Shown here: positions 7,844 through 15,781 of the stretch, piece by piece
How positions within the stretch are numbered: position 1 is the first letter of the stretch
Layout of the letters: each line of letters starts with the position of its first letter
Source of the DNA: JAAYJM01 sp964499465
GTDB lineage: Bacteria; Bacteroidota; Ignavibacteria; Kapaibacteriales; UBA2268
DNA length: 49,748 nt
Reading direction: 5' to 3'
Assembly: GCA_964499465.1 (NCBI GenBank)
Contig: CAZCLJ010000003.1
Location: 1-49,748, forward strand
Translations under genes and position numbers: made by a program
Notes under the pieces: generated by a model
Told to the model about the DNA's origin: nothing
Seen by the model: only the letters and a program-made list of their open reading frames with translations
Databases searched by the model: none

Positions 7844-7975
7844 TAATTACTATATTGCTTAAGTCATACGATGACTGGCAGTCATCGTATGACTTGGAAA
7901 GTGCAGCGGGTCTATACTGTGGAAACGCCCAATTTCGTCATCGTATTTTCTTACTTCGTGGTCGGCGTTTTGCTT
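7844..7975. repeat. Direct repeat around the DUF2442 region, left copy (hairpin R7 plus RHS-core fragment)
   Basis: 132 bp, matched end to end by 8909-9040. It contains a near-perfect palindrome (7861-7895, AAGTCATACGATGACT arms around GGC) and then, on the minus strand, the frame KQNADHEVRKYDDEIGRFHS followed by IDPL, which is the signature of the RHS-repeat core (YDxxxGRFxSxDPL). No longer RHS gene is present. Confidence 0.8.
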
Positions 7976-8063
7976 TCTTTTTCTTTTTCTTTTCGATGAA
8001 TTTGGAGCGGTTTATACAGTTTGAACTTGAACACAGAACTTACCCAAACTGAGCATAATCATA

Positions 8064-8306
8064 CTATTCTTCAATTTTATTGCTTTTTTCAAAAAGAATT
8101 TCAGGGTCAAAATCCAATCCATTTGACCATTCTATACTGTCAAAGCATACTTTAACTTGGTTAAACTGATTTATATCTTTCAACTCTTTAAAACGACCAA
8201 TATCTAAATACTTTTTCATATCAAAAATACGAACCTGACAATTATCAAATTTCAGTTTTAAGATATGATTTTCTAATGGTTCTACTTCTATGACTGCTGG
8301 ATACAT
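8064..8306 (-). CDS. DUF2442 domain protein
   Basis: An 80-residue protein: YPAVIEVEPLENHILKLKFDNCQVRIFDMKKYLDIGRFKELKDINQFNQVKVCFDSIEWSNGLDFDPEILFEKS. The order (hydrophobic strands, FDMKKYL, then a WSNGLDFDPEILFE end) is diagnostic of DUF2442, often encoded beside DUF4160 and suspected to form a TA-like pair. A good ribosome-binding site, AAGGAG, lies at 8311-8316. The DUF4160 partner upstream survives only as a stub (8316-8372). Role unproven. Confidence 0.85.
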   Translation of the reverse strand: MYPAVIEVEPLENHILKLKFDNCQVRIFDMKKYLDIGRFKELKDINQFNQVKVCFDSIEWSNGLDFDPEILFEKSNKIEE

Positions 8307-8315
8307 TTTTCTCCT

Positions 8316-8372
8316 TTATTTTAATGGTTCAATATTATAAGGATTTTCACCCTCCTGACAAAGCTTCCAATT
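8316..8372 (-). pseudogene. DUF4160 gene stub (C-terminus only)
   Basis: Directly upstream of the DUF2442 gene, in frame to a stop at 8316-8318, the minus strand reads NWKLCQEGENPYNIEPLK. This is the characteristic C-terminal tail of DUF4160 proteins. Upstream of the Asn the similarity ends at a palindromic repeat of the CAGAACTCCTGATGCC type (8373-8410), so the 5' part of the gene has been lost at the repeat junction. Confidence 0.7.
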
Positions 8373-8581
8373 TCAGAACTCCTGATGCCTCGTAGTTTGC
8401 TATTGCGCATTTAATATAGTTCTGATATTAAAAATAATGTAATTTCAAAAAATAACAAGCATATAACTCCTAAATAAATTTAGGAGTTATTCTAATAATT
8501 AGAGTAACTCCCAAATTTATTTGGGAGATTAACTGCGCAATTGTTCTTTACGAGGCAAAACTCCTAACTCCTTTATTTTTG
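8373..8581. repeat. Nested palindromes (families R8 and R2)
   Basis: 8373-8410 is an R8 element (CAGAACTCCTGATGCCTCG). Other copies are at 8872-8907, 12936-12972, 21354-21389 and 49511-49547 in either orientation. 8463-8530 holds R2 palindromes with AACTCC(C/T)AAATTTATTT-type arms, also found at 12816-12880 and 28456-28525. The block as a whole is roughly self-complementary and contains no gene. Confidence 0.7.
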
Positions 8582-8745
8582 TTATGGGGGCTGGAGTTCT
8601 GAAACTTCAAAGATTTCTTTTGGTAAATTAGATTGTCTAATTATTGAAGCTAAAGTTCCAATTTTTATTTCTTTGTGGAGAGGTACTGGTAAAGTGATTG
8701 TTGAATTATTTTTGTTCTTTTGTAAACTTGAATGACTACTTTTTG
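8582..8745 (-). pseudogene. HicA toxin fragment
   Basis: The minus strand from about 8745 to the stop at 8582-8584 encodes SSHSSLQKNKNNSTITLPV, then PLHKEIKIGTLASIIRQSNLPKEIF. This matches the SH...TIPxHxxxxxGTLxxIIR second half of HicA, including the catalytic-His neighbourhood. The N-terminal 30 or so residues are replaced by repeat sequence (8746 onward), and the last residues (SELQPP) come from the adjacent palindrome. No HicB is next to it. Confidence 0.6.
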
Positions 8746-8787
8746 TTTTGATACCAAGTTGCTTTTAATGATAAAATATGTTTGTCT

Positions 8788-8867
8788 GTCATTCCGAAAC
8801 GAAAAGAGGAATCTCAAACTCTGTAGTAGCAATGACTTGTGAGATTCTTCACTTCGTTCAGAATGAC
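8788..8867. repeat. GTCATTYCG palindromic repeat (family R1)
   Basis: An 80-bp R1 copy from GTCATTCCGAAACG to CAGAATGAC. With the copy at 7676-7756 it also flanks the DUF2442 segment, and an R8 copy (8872-8907) is directly attached. Confidence 0.8.
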
Positions 8868-8908
8868 AAGACTGCGAAATAGCAAACTACGAGGGGTCAG
8901 GAGTTCTG

Positions 8909-9040
8909 TAATTACTATATTGCTTTAGTCATACGATGACTGGCAGTCATCGTATGACTTGGAAAGTGCAGCGGGTCTATTATGGAGAAACGTCCTATTT
9001 CGTCATCGTTCTTTCTTACTCCGGGGTCGGCGTTTTGCTT
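8909..9040. repeat. Direct repeat around the DUF2442 region, right copy
   Basis: A 132-bp partner of 7844-7975 with the same R7 hairpin (8927-8960). The RHS-core fragment on the minus strand reads KQNADPGVRKNDDEIGRFSI followed by IDPL. Confidence 0.85.
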
Positions 9041-9275
9041 ACTTTGAATGCTCCGTAGGAGCATCCTGTTTGTAGAAATAAAGTTGAAAAATAGAAAAGC
9101 AACGTAGTTGCGACCTGTCTATGCTACAAACAGAACACTCCTACGGAGTTTTGCAAAAATAAAAAACATTTTTCTACAAACAAGTTGCAACTACGTTGCT
9201 TTTTCTTCTAATTTTGCGAAATTTTGAAAGGCAGATGTCCAACACTTGGGAAAGTGTTGGACATCTTCTGTAAAC
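8997..9275. repeat. 279-bp direct repeat bracketing hicBA, left copy
   Basis: Matches 9906-10184 at a constant offset of 909 with no indels. It holds part of an RHS-core fragment, CTCCGTAGGAG and GCAACGTAGTTGC palindromes (related block at 13848-14006), and a hairpin at 9233-9266 (arms AGATGTCCAACACTT, loop GGGA). The loop is TCCC in the other copy. Confidence 0.9.
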
Positions 9276-9278
9276 TCA

Positions 9279-9352
9279 AATAGCAGGTCTATGCTTGTAA
9301 ACCTTCCAATTTCGTCATCGTATTTTCTTACTCCGTGGTCGGCGTTTTGCTT
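9279..9352 (-). repeat. RHS-core fragment repeat, third copy
   Basis: The minus strand reads KQNADHGVRKYDDEIGRFTS followed by IDLL, again without surrounding RHS sequence. It lies between the left 279-bp repeat and the 3' end of hicA. Confidence 0.7.
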
Positions 9353-9378
9353 CCCTTATCTTTTTTCTTCACGATGAA

Positions 9379-9610
9379 TTACTTTTTCAATAAATCTTTA
9401 AATTCTTCTATTGTTATTCCACATTCCCTAATAATATTTCGCAATGTTCCTTTAGCCATTTTCTTTATGATTTGGAACTGTTACTCTTCTATTCGGATAA
9501 TATGAATTTCTTAAAATTATATGACTACCAGTTTGATGGTTAATAGAATAACCTAATTTATTAAGAATTTGCAATAATTCGCGTGCAGAAATAACTTTTA
9601 ATTTACCCAA
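9379..9610 (-). pseudogene. hicA: HicA toxin, frameshifted
   Basis: Starting from a TTG at 9610 that overlaps the hicB stop, the frame gives MGKLKVISARELLQILNKLG, then YSINHQTGSHIILRNSYY and RRVTVPNHKE, a normal HicA double-stranded RNA-binding-like fold with its catalytic His (TGSH). At about 9455-9465 one extra base breaks the frame, and the rest (AKGTLRNIIRECGITIEEF to the stop at 9379-9381) continues in the next frame. The toxin is therefore inactive unless the slippery AAAGAAAATGG region allows frameshifting. The HicB partner is intact. Confidence 0.8.
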
Positions 9611-9830
9611 AGCTAACCTCTAAATATTCTTCATAAATTGGAGGAGGTATCGGTTCATTATGTTTCTTCAAACTAAACAAATACCCTTCAATGGCATCTT
9701 GGATATTTATTAATGCTTCTTTGCGTGTTTTACCTTGTGAAATGCAACCTGGCAAGTTTGGGCATTGAACTATAAACATACCATCTTCATCTTGCTCAAT
9801 AATAACTCTATATTTCATAATTAAATTCAA
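9603..9830 (-). CDS. hicB: HicB-family antitoxin
   Basis: A 75-residue HicB: MKYRVIIEQDEDGMFIVQCP, then NLPGCISQGKTRKEALINIQDAIEGYLFSLKK, the partial RNase H fold that blocks HicA. It lacks an obvious C-terminal DNA-binding domain, as in short HicBs. The probable start is the internal Met at 9818, where the family begins. It precedes a frameshifted hicA and the pair is bracketed by 279-bp direct repeats. Confidence 0.9.
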   Translation of the reverse strand: MNLIMKYRVIIEQDEDGMFIVQCPNLPGCISQGKTRKEALINIQDAIEGYLFSLKKHNEPIPPPIYEEYLEVSFG

Positions 9831-9905
9831 AATTAATTAATAATATTAACAATTTAAGAAATCTATTCAAAAATAAAAAAAAAATATATGCTGGTAAACT
9901 TACCG

Positions 9906-10184
9906 ATTTCATCATCATTCTTTCTTACTCCGTGTTCTGCGTTTTGCTTACTTTGAATGCTCCGTAGGAGCATCCTGTTTATAGAAATAAAGTTGAAAAA
10001 TAGAAAAGCAACGTAGTTGCAACCTGTCTATGCTACAAACAGAACACTCCTACGGAGTTTTGCAAAAATAAAAAACATTTTTCTACAAACAAGTTGCAAC
10101 TACGTTGCTTTTTCTTCTAATTTTGCGAAATTTTGAAAGGCAGATGTCCAACACTTTCCCAAGTGTTGGACATCTGCTGTAAAC
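9906..10184. repeat. 279-bp direct repeat bracketing hicBA, right copy
   Basis: Partner of 8997-9275. Includes the fourth RHS-core fragment (KQNAEHGVRKNDDEIGKFTS on the minus strand, about 9890-9953) and a hairpin at 10142-10175 whose loop is the reverse complement of that in the left copy. Confidence 0.9.
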
Positions 10185-10252
10185 ACCCTCTACGCTTATT
10201 AAATGCTTTTATTTCTGCTTATCAGTTTGAAATAAGCAATATTCTGTAAAAA

Positions 10253-10834
10253 TTATTTCTTGATAACTCCTAAAGGTAAAACAGTTTTTCTGAGTGATTC
10301 ATTAAGAACCTGAGCAAAAGAAGCATATATTGCAGAAAAGCCGCAGATTATTCCTTCAATTCCAGCCAAAATGCCTATTGATTCATTTCCGCTAAAATCT
10401 CTTATAGCCAGAAGGAAAAACAAAATCGTAAGCGATGCAAAGACAAACTGCAATGCCCTGTTAGCTTTTAAAGTGCCAAAGAACATTCCAAGAGTAAAAA
10501 TACCCCACATTAAAAGATAAAATCCCATTGCAAACGGAGTTGATGCCTGTAAATCAAATTTGGGTAGAATCCAGAGTCCGACTAATGTTAGCCAGAATAA
10601 TCCATACGAGGTAAAAGCAAGGGTGCCAAAGGTGTTTCCTTTTTTCCATTCCATAATTCCAGCAATAACCTGAGCAAGCCCACCATAAAAAATCCCCATC
10701 GACATAATCATAGTATCTAAAGGAAAAACGCCAGCATTGTGAATATTAAGCAAAACGGTAGTCATACCAAATCCCATAAGCCCAAGCGGAGCAGGATTTG
10801 ATGTAGCATCTTTGATAATCATTTCATTAGCCAT
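10253..10834 (-). CDS. Acetate/succinate uptake transporter, GPR1/FUN34/YaaH (SatP) family
   Basis: A 193-residue inner-membrane protein with six predicted hydrophobic segments. The family signature NPAPLGLMGFGMTTVLLN is near residue 13, with FYGGLAQVIAGIMEWKKGNTFG and AFTSYGLFWLTL following. SatP proteins carry acetate or succinate with protons. Length fits. It stands alone between the repeat region and the porin gene in the same direction. The narrow substrate cannot be read from sequence. Confidence 0.92.
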   Translation of the reverse strand: MANEMIIKDATSNPAPLGLMGFGMTTVLLNIHNAGVFPLDTMIMSMGIFYGGLAQVIAGIMEWKKGNTFGTLAFTSYGLFWLTLVGLWILPKFDLQASTPFAMGFYLLMWGIFTLGMFFGTLKANRALQFVFASLTILFFLLAIRDFSGNESIGILAGIEGIICGFSAIYASFAQVLNESLRKTVLPLGVIKK

Positions 10835-10905
10835 AAAAACCTTTTTGTAATTAATTAAAAGAATCTATCTAAATTAATGAAAATTATCAAAAAAATAAAA
10901 ATTTT

Positions 10906-12081
10906 TTAAAAAAAGAATTCTCCTATTAAATAAACTGCTGTTGAGTAATAAGAATATTCTGTTTTTTCTTCACCCCAAAAGAACATAGTGCCAAGCTTAA
11001 GATTAAGTTCATCTAAAGCAGACCATGATGCATTTAAACCGACATATCCGCTCATATCATCAAGATTTGTAAGAACCATTAAACCACTATTTACAAGCGG
11101 GTGAATAAGATAAGTAAAATTTGATGTTAAATAGTTTTTTCCCAAATTTTGAATTTCACCTTTTGCAAGCCGTTCAAAATAGTTTATATACTTATCTTTG
11201 TTTGCAGTGCCTTCACCATTAAACTGGTATTCAATTAAACCATAAATATCAGAAGTGAACTGGTAATCCAATCCGGCAATACATTTGAAAAAGCTTGAAT
11301 CCTTATCCTTATGAAATTTATAAATTGCTTCTCCTCTTAAACCTGCTCCAAAGAAATTGCCTGTAAAATCAGCACCAACAGCATATTTTTCATCGAAATA
11401 GCCAGTCATAAGCGAAACATCATATTCATTGAAATTTGTTCTGAATCTCGCTCCAACATTGCTTTGTTTTATAGTTTCCCGAAAGTTATAAACAAACTCA
11501 ATATCAGTAAAATTTCCTGCAAAATATTTGAAAGAAACAGCATCAACACCATCTTTTTCAAATTTAGAAAAGTTTGCAGGGTTTAGTGGATTAAACAAAT
11601 CTGTTGGTTGCCATACCCGACCAACTCCCCATGAAATAACTTGTCTTCCGGCGGTAATTTCACCAAAATCGAAACTGTGCTTAAAATAAAGTAAATCAAT
11701 AAAATGCTCTGCAATCAAATTCCAGTTATTATCAATTTTATTATCAATAAATTTATTATGCAAGTTTAAAACTTGTCTATTTGTTTTGCCATAATTTGTT
11801 TGATATGGAATAATCGCATTGGAAACAGAAAAATCAAGTTCATAGTGCATTGTAATACGGGTATCCTCTGATAAATGCAGTGTTGGTCTCAAACGAAATC
11901 GATTTAAATCCATAAAATAGCTGTCATTATCCTCGGATATATTAAATAACTTTGCAGATTTAGGCAGTTTTTGATAAGTTGGTAAAACATAAACATATCC
12001 GTTGAAATCTAATTCAATAGAGAATAGCTCAGCTATTGCAACAAAAAATAAAAATATGCTTAATAAAAGTGATTTTTTCAT
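10906..12081 (-). CDS. Outer-membrane beta-barrel porin-like protein
   Basis: 391 residues with a signal peptide (MKKSLLLSIFLFFVAIAELFS) and then alternating hydrophobic/polar strands ending in a terminal aromatic run (AVYLIGEFFF), the beta-barrel assembly signal. The segment GEITAGRQVISWGVGRVWQP with DLFNPLNPANFSKFEKDGVDA resembles DUF1302-type porins. It probably forms an outer-membrane channel; substrate unknown. It lies 71 bp upstream of the acetate transporter in the same orientation, so the two could act in sequence on the same small acids, but this is speculative. Confidence 0.7.
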   Translation of the reverse strand: MKKSLLLSIFLFFVAIAELFSIELDFNGYVYVLPTYQKLPKSAKLFNISEDNDSYFMDLNRFRLRPTLHLSEDTRITMHYELDFSVSNAIIPYQTNYGKTNRQVLNLHNKFIDNKIDNNWNLIAEHFIDLLYFKHSFDFGEITAGRQVISWGVGRVWQPTDLFNPLNPANFSKFEKDGVDAVSFKYFAGNFTDIEFVYNFRETIKQSNVGARFRTNFNEYDVSLMTGYFDEKYAVGADFTGNFFGAGLRGEAIYKFHKDKDSSFFKCIAGLDYQFTSDIYGLIEYQFNGEGTANKDKYINYFERLAKGEIQNLGKNYLTSNFTYLIHPLVNSGLMVLTNLDDMSGYVGLNASWSALDELNLKLGTMFFWGEEKTEYSYYSTAVYLIGEFFF

Positions 12082-12132
12082 AATGTTATTCTAAGCCATA
12101 CGATTAACAAGTTTATTTTGAAATATATCCCT

Positions 12133-12166
12133 AAGCCATACTATCAACTTGTTGATCGTATGGCTT
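12133..12166. repeat. CATAC-ATCAACTTGTTGAT-GTATG hairpin (family R6)
   Basis: AAGCCATACTATCAACT pairs with TTGATCGTATGGCTT around TG. A degenerate copy is at about 12093-12110. Others are at 28722-28753, 28843-28872, 31582-31613 and 31751-31784. It lies between cobO and the porin gene and could affect transcript ends. Confidence 0.8.
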
Positions 12167-12184
12167 GAAGTATATGCTATTGTT

Positions 12185-12697
12185 TTACTTTTCTATGCCT
12201 ATTCTTGCTTCAATCCCTTCGGTGTAGTAGTGTTTAATTTCTTTCATTTCTGTAACCAAATCGGCTAAATCTATAAGTTCCTGTGGAGCATATCTCCCTG
12301 TTATTATCACTTCAATGTGCTCTGCTCTACCCAGAATAACTTTTTTAAATTCTTCAAAACTTAAAAGATTGTAATAAAGGGCAATGTTTGCTTCATCTAA
12401 AATTACAATATCAAATTCACCATTTTTTAGTTTTTTTTCACATTCTGCAAGTCCATTTAATGCAGCTTCTATGTCTTCTTTTTCTGGTTTAGAGTAAATG
12501 AAACATGCTCTGCCGAATTGCTTGAGCTGAATGTTTGGAATAGAATTTAGAATATCCAATTCGCTATAGTGCATTCCTTTAACAAATTGAGCAATGAAAA
12601 CCTTTTTTCCAGCAGCTGCAGCCCTAATTGCAAGTCCAATGGCGGCAGTAGTCTTGCCTTTACCATTGCCTGTATATACCTGAATATATCCTTTCAT
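12185..12697 (-). CDS. cobO: Cob(I)yrinic acid a,c-diamide adenosyltransferase
   Basis: A 170-residue CobO/BtuR/CobA-type adenosyltransferase, which transfers the adenosyl group from ATP to reduced corrinoid during coenzyme B12 synthesis or salvage. The N-terminal P-loop GNGKGKTTAAIGLAIRA, FVKGMHYSELDIL, the Walker-B-like FDIVILDEANIALYY and the ending ITGRYAPQELIDLADLVTEM are all present. Start set at ATG 12697 (MKGYIQVYTGNGKGKT), preceded by GGGGAGT; the upstream ATG at 12715 would add six residues. No other B12 gene is in the window. Confidence 0.95.
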   Translation of the reverse strand: MKGYIQVYTGNGKGKTTAAIGLAIRAAAAGKKVFIAQFVKGMHYSELDILNSIPNIQLKQFGRACFIYSKPEKEDIEAALNGLAECEKKLKNGEFDIVILDEANIALYYNLLSFEEFKKVILGRAEHIEVIITGRYAPQELIDLADLVTEMKEIKHYYTEGIEARIGIEK

Positions 12698-12759
12698 TAT
12701 ACTATTACTCCCCAAAACTTTGTTTTTTTAGCAAAATTTTTAGAATAATTTCAGAACTC

Positions 12760-12972
12760 ATTAACGAAAATAAAGAGTTAATAGAATTGCCACGCACCGA
12801 ATAATTGCACAGTTAATCTCCATAATAAATTATGGAGTTAATCTAATTATTAGAATAACTCCCAAATTTATTTGGGAGTTATTAGTATGGTATTTTGTGA
12901 AATTACATTTTTTTTATATCAGAACTTTCTTAATTCCGAAATATCAAGCTACGTGGCATCTGGAGTTCTTAT
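12760..12972. repeat. Composite palindrome of R2 and R8 elements
   Basis: Contains the TAACTCCCAAATTTATTTGGG palindrome (about 12857-12880), a related TCCATAATAAATTATGGAG palindrome (12821-12839) and an R8 end (GGCATCTGGAGTTCT) at about 12953-12970. It is largely the inverse of the 8373-8581 block. No gene in 12716-13012. Confidence 0.7.
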
Positions 12973-13012
12973 TTTTGTTTGTAGCTTTTAGCTACGTTAT
13001 GATTTCCTGTTT

Positions 13013-13372
13013 TTAAAACGTCAATACCCTATCGCTATCTTGCACCCACTGCGCTAAAGCAGCCATAGTGGATTTTTCTGCACCTTCAAAATACGGCTCA
13101 TTTTTATAAATTCCGCAGCGAGCCATACAAGTTCCGCATACTTTAACAACAACACCTTTTTCAATTAAATCTTTCAGCATTTGAGATAAATCGTATTCAT
13201 AAGTTTGAGGTGGTTTGCATTGATTTCTTGCTAAATCAACAGAATCATTCATTAGAAAAATTCTTACTTCGTTGCTATTTTTACGAAGCGTTTCTGCAAG
13301 TCGAAGTGCATTCCATGTTACATCGGAACCATCGTAAGGTTCGTGATTAAAGATGATTAGTATTTTCTGCAT
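13013..13372 (-). CDS. DsrE/DsrF-like family protein
   Basis: A 119-residue soluble protein: KILIIFNHEPYDGSDVTWNALRLAETL, VRIFLMNDSVDLARN and the Cys-containing VVKVCGTCMARCGI segment. These match DsrE/YchN-type proteins that relay sulfur or bind small thiol ligands. Three cysteines in CGTCMARC are suggestive of a sulfur-transfer role. No dsr or tus operon is nearby, so the partner is unknown. Confidence 0.85.
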   Translation of the reverse strand: MQKILIIFNHEPYDGSDVTWNALRLAETLRKNSNEVRIFLMNDSVDLARNQCKPPQTYEYDLSQMLKDLIEKGVVVKVCGTCMARCGIYKNEPYFEGAEKSTMAALAQWVQDSDRVLTF

Positions 13373-13451
13373 TTTTTATTCTCTTTTTATTAGAATTGGA
13401 TTAAACTCTAAAAACGTTTTTTTATTTTATTTTAAAAGATACTCATTTTTC

Positions 13452-14006
13452 TAGTGTAGTGATTCGTTAAAAGACTTATTATATTGTCTCATTTCGAACC
13501 TTCCGATAAAGGAAGACCTTTATTTAAATGGAGAAATGACATAATTTAAACTTTCGCAAAGTTAAGAAACTTTACGAAAGTGAAATTCTTCATACTTTGC
13601 GAAAGTTTCTTAACTTTCGTATAGTTTTAACAGACAAACGTAAAGATGTCATTCTGAACCCCCTGATAAAGGAAGACCTTTATTTAAATAGAGATGACAT
13701 CACTTAACACAGTCATTCTGAACGAAGTGAAGAATCCAGAAAATTTTTTGAACCACTACTCTCTGGATTCTTCATTCCGTTACCAATGACATCTTTGCTT
13801 GCATGCTTCAAAACTTTCCGAAAGATAGAAAGTTACACAAAATGTAGGGAATAGCAACGTAGTTGCTACCTGTTTGTAGAAAAATTATTTTGAGTTTGCA
13901 AAACTCCGTAGGAGTGTTCTGTTTGTATTTAAGATAGGTCGCAACTACGTTGCTTTCCTTTTTTTTATCATTATTTCTACAAACCGAACACTCCTACGGA
14001 GTTAAA
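13452..14006. repeat. Palindromic repeat cluster
   Basis: The 820-bp gap between the DsrE gene and 14194 has no gene. It contains an R1 relative with the GTTAAAAGACTTATTATATT leader (13452-13540), two copies of a GATAAAGGAAGACCTTTATT element (13508-13531 and 13667-13690), AACTTTCG/CGAAAGTT palindromes (family R9, 13544-13622), a full R1 copy at 13712-13790, and a block of GCAACGTAGTTGC and CTCCTACGGAGT palindromes (13848-14006) like that in the 279-bp repeats. Confidence 0.8.
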
Positions 14007-14193
14007 AGAAAACAAAACTCTGGCATCGGTGAGTACAATTGCTTTTAACTGTTTTTAAGCTTTTATAAAGTAAGAACATTATTAGTACTTTTGTAAAGTT
14101 TCTTAACTTTGCAAAAGTTTAAAAATCTAAACAATCTAAACCTTCTAATCTTTCTAAACTTTTACCATCTACATTACAAAAAAGCATTTTAGC

Positions 14194-14478
14194 TCAAAAT
14201 CCTTTTACATAATTAATAATCTTTTCCAAATCCTCTTCAAAATGAGTATTTGAAAAAACTATTCTTATTGAATTATTGGTTTCGCTTCCCTTAATCGTGT
14301 ATTTTCCTTTAACGATTACTTTAAAAAATGGCTTTTCTAATTCTTTTATATGAATAAGTTTACCGAGTTTGCCAATATGCTCGACAAACTCGGTTTTTAT
14401 TTCTTTTTCCAAAAAAACATCTTTTGCGTTAAAAGCTTCTAAACAACCCAAAACCTTTTTAATTTGAACTACTTGCAT
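14194..14478 (-). CDS. Hypothetical protein downstream of serS
   Basis: A 94-residue soluble protein with no signal peptide. Strand-rich middle (GKLIHIKELEKPFFKVIVKGKYTIKG) and helical tail (FEEDLEKIINYVKGF). I do not recognise the family. Two bases separate its ATG from the serS stop, so it is almost surely co-transcribed with serS, yet it lacks tRNA-synthetase-related motifs. Base use resembles the neighbours. Confidence 0.6.
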   Translation of the reverse strand: MQVVQIKKVLGCLEAFNAKDVFLEKEIKTEFVEHIGKLGKLIHIKELEKPFFKVIVKGKYTIKGSETNNSIRIVFSNTHFEEDLEKIINYVKGF

Positions 14479-14480
14479 TA

Positions 14481-15749
14481 TTAATCGATATATTCAAAAC
14501 CGCAATAAGGAACTAAAACGTCTGGAACGCGAATTCTTCCGTTTTCGTAGTATTGCTCTATGATTGATACTATTAGGCGGGACGTAGCAAGCCCGCTTCC
14601 ATTTAAGGTATGAACAAATTCCGGTTTAGAACTTGGAGTTCGCTTAAACCTAATAGCTGCTCTTCTTGCCTGAAAATCTTCAAAGTTAGAGCAACTGGAA
14701 CATTCCAACCATTTTTTTTCTGCTTGCGACCAACATTCCAAATCATAAGTCTTAGCACTCGAAAAACTTGTATCGCCCGAGCAAAGAGAAAGTACTCTAT
14801 AAGGAATTTGTAGTGCCTGAAGAATTTCCTCAACATCAGCAACAAGCAATTCCAATTCATTATAAGATTCTTCTGGCAAGCAAAGTTTGACAAGTTCTAC
14901 TTTATTGAATTGATGAACTCTTAAAAAGCCGCGTGTGTCTTTTCCATAGCTGCCAGCTTCACGACGAAAACACTGAGTAAAACCGCATACTTTGGTAGGA
15001 ATTTCTTCTACTTTCAAAATTTCGTTTGAAAAGAAATTGGTTAGTGGAACTTCAGCTGTTGGAATTAAATACAAATCATCTTTTTCGATGTAATACATAT
15101 CTTCAGCGAGTTTTGGGATTTGCCCTGTTCCGACCATAGAATTGCGATTAACAACAAGAGGTGGGATTAGTTCAGTGTAGCCGTGCTTTTCGATATGTAA
15201 ATCAAGCATATAATTAATTAAAGATCGCTCAAGTTTGGCACCCTTTCCAATATAATAAGCAAAACCAGCACCTGTAACCTTTGCGCCACGCTCAAAATCA
15301 AGTATGTTCAATTCTTTTGATATTGCAAGGTGGTCTTTGTAATTTCCATCAACTTTGGGGCTGCCCCAGTTGCGAACTTCAATATTATCTTCTGCTGTTT
15401 TTCCTATTGGCACGCTGTTATGAACCATATTTGGTATTTTTAGCTGCAAATTGAAAAGTTCCTGCTCAATTTCACGCAATTCATCATCAAGAATTTTAAT
15501 TCTATCTGAACATTCCTTCATTGCCTGGATTTTGTCGTCTGCATTTTCTTTTTGCCTTTTAAGCATTGCTATTTCATTAGAAACGACATTGCGGACATTT
15601 TTTAGCTGCTCAACTTCCAAAAGGTTTGCGCGCCTCTTCGAATCAACATCCATTATTTGTTCTACGACTTCGCTTGTTTTTTCATTTTTGTTAAGAATAT
15701 TTTGCTTAACGTTCTCACTATTTTCTCTAATAAATTTTAAATCTAACAT
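14481..15749 (-). CDS. serS: Seryl-tRNA synthetase
   Basis: A 422-residue class II synthetase. The N-terminal coiled-coil arm (about residues 30-100, rich in K/E) is followed by the catalytic core, with motif 2 (CFRREAGSYGKDTRGFLRVH) and motif 3 (HTLNGSGLATSRLIVSIIEQ). Length is standard. It charges tRNA-Ser in the cytosol. Its first codons (MLDLKF) and upstream leader are duplicated 591 bp away at 16323-16369, on the other side of a two-gene cassette. The cassette now separates serS from its former upstream sequence but leaves the start intact. Confidence 0.98.
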   Translation of the reverse strand: MLDLKFIRENSENVKQNILNKNEKTSEVVEQIMDVDSKRRANLLEVEQLKNVRNVVSNEIAMLKRQKENADDKIQAMKECSDRIKILDDELREIEQELFNLQLKIPNMVHNSVPIGKTAEDNIEVRNWGSPKVDGNYKDHLAISKELNILDFERGAKVTGAGFAYYIGKGAKLERSLINYMLDLHIEKHGYTELIPPLVVNRNSMVGTGQIPKLAEDMYYIEKDDLYLIPTAEVPLTNFFSNEILKVEEIPTKVCGFTQCFRREAGSYGKDTRGFLRVHQFNKVELVKLCLPEESYNELELLVADVEEILQALQIPYRVLSLCSGDTSFSSAKTYDLECWSQAEKKWLECSSCSNFEDFQARRAAIRFKRTPSSKPEFVHTLNGSGLATSRLIVSIIEQYYENGRIRVPDVLVPYCGFEYID

Positions 15750-15778
15750 ATTTTCTTTGTTTAAATGTATTTGAAAAA
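15732..15778. repeat. Direct repeat: serS start and leader, proximal copy
   Basis: 47 bp covering the serS leader and first six codons. Identical but for one base to 16323-16369. The gene at 15782 ends 4 bp beyond this copy. Confidence 0.9.
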
Positions 15779-15781
15779 TAT

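Noticed and set aside
7840..8052. 70-residue plus-strand frame
   Set aside because: It reads through a hairpin and the antisense of an RHS-core fragment, so it is a by-product of the repeat.
13452..14006. Possible small RNA genes among the hairpins
   Set aside because: The hairpins belong to dispersed families found elsewhere in the window; nothing marks any one as an independent transcript.
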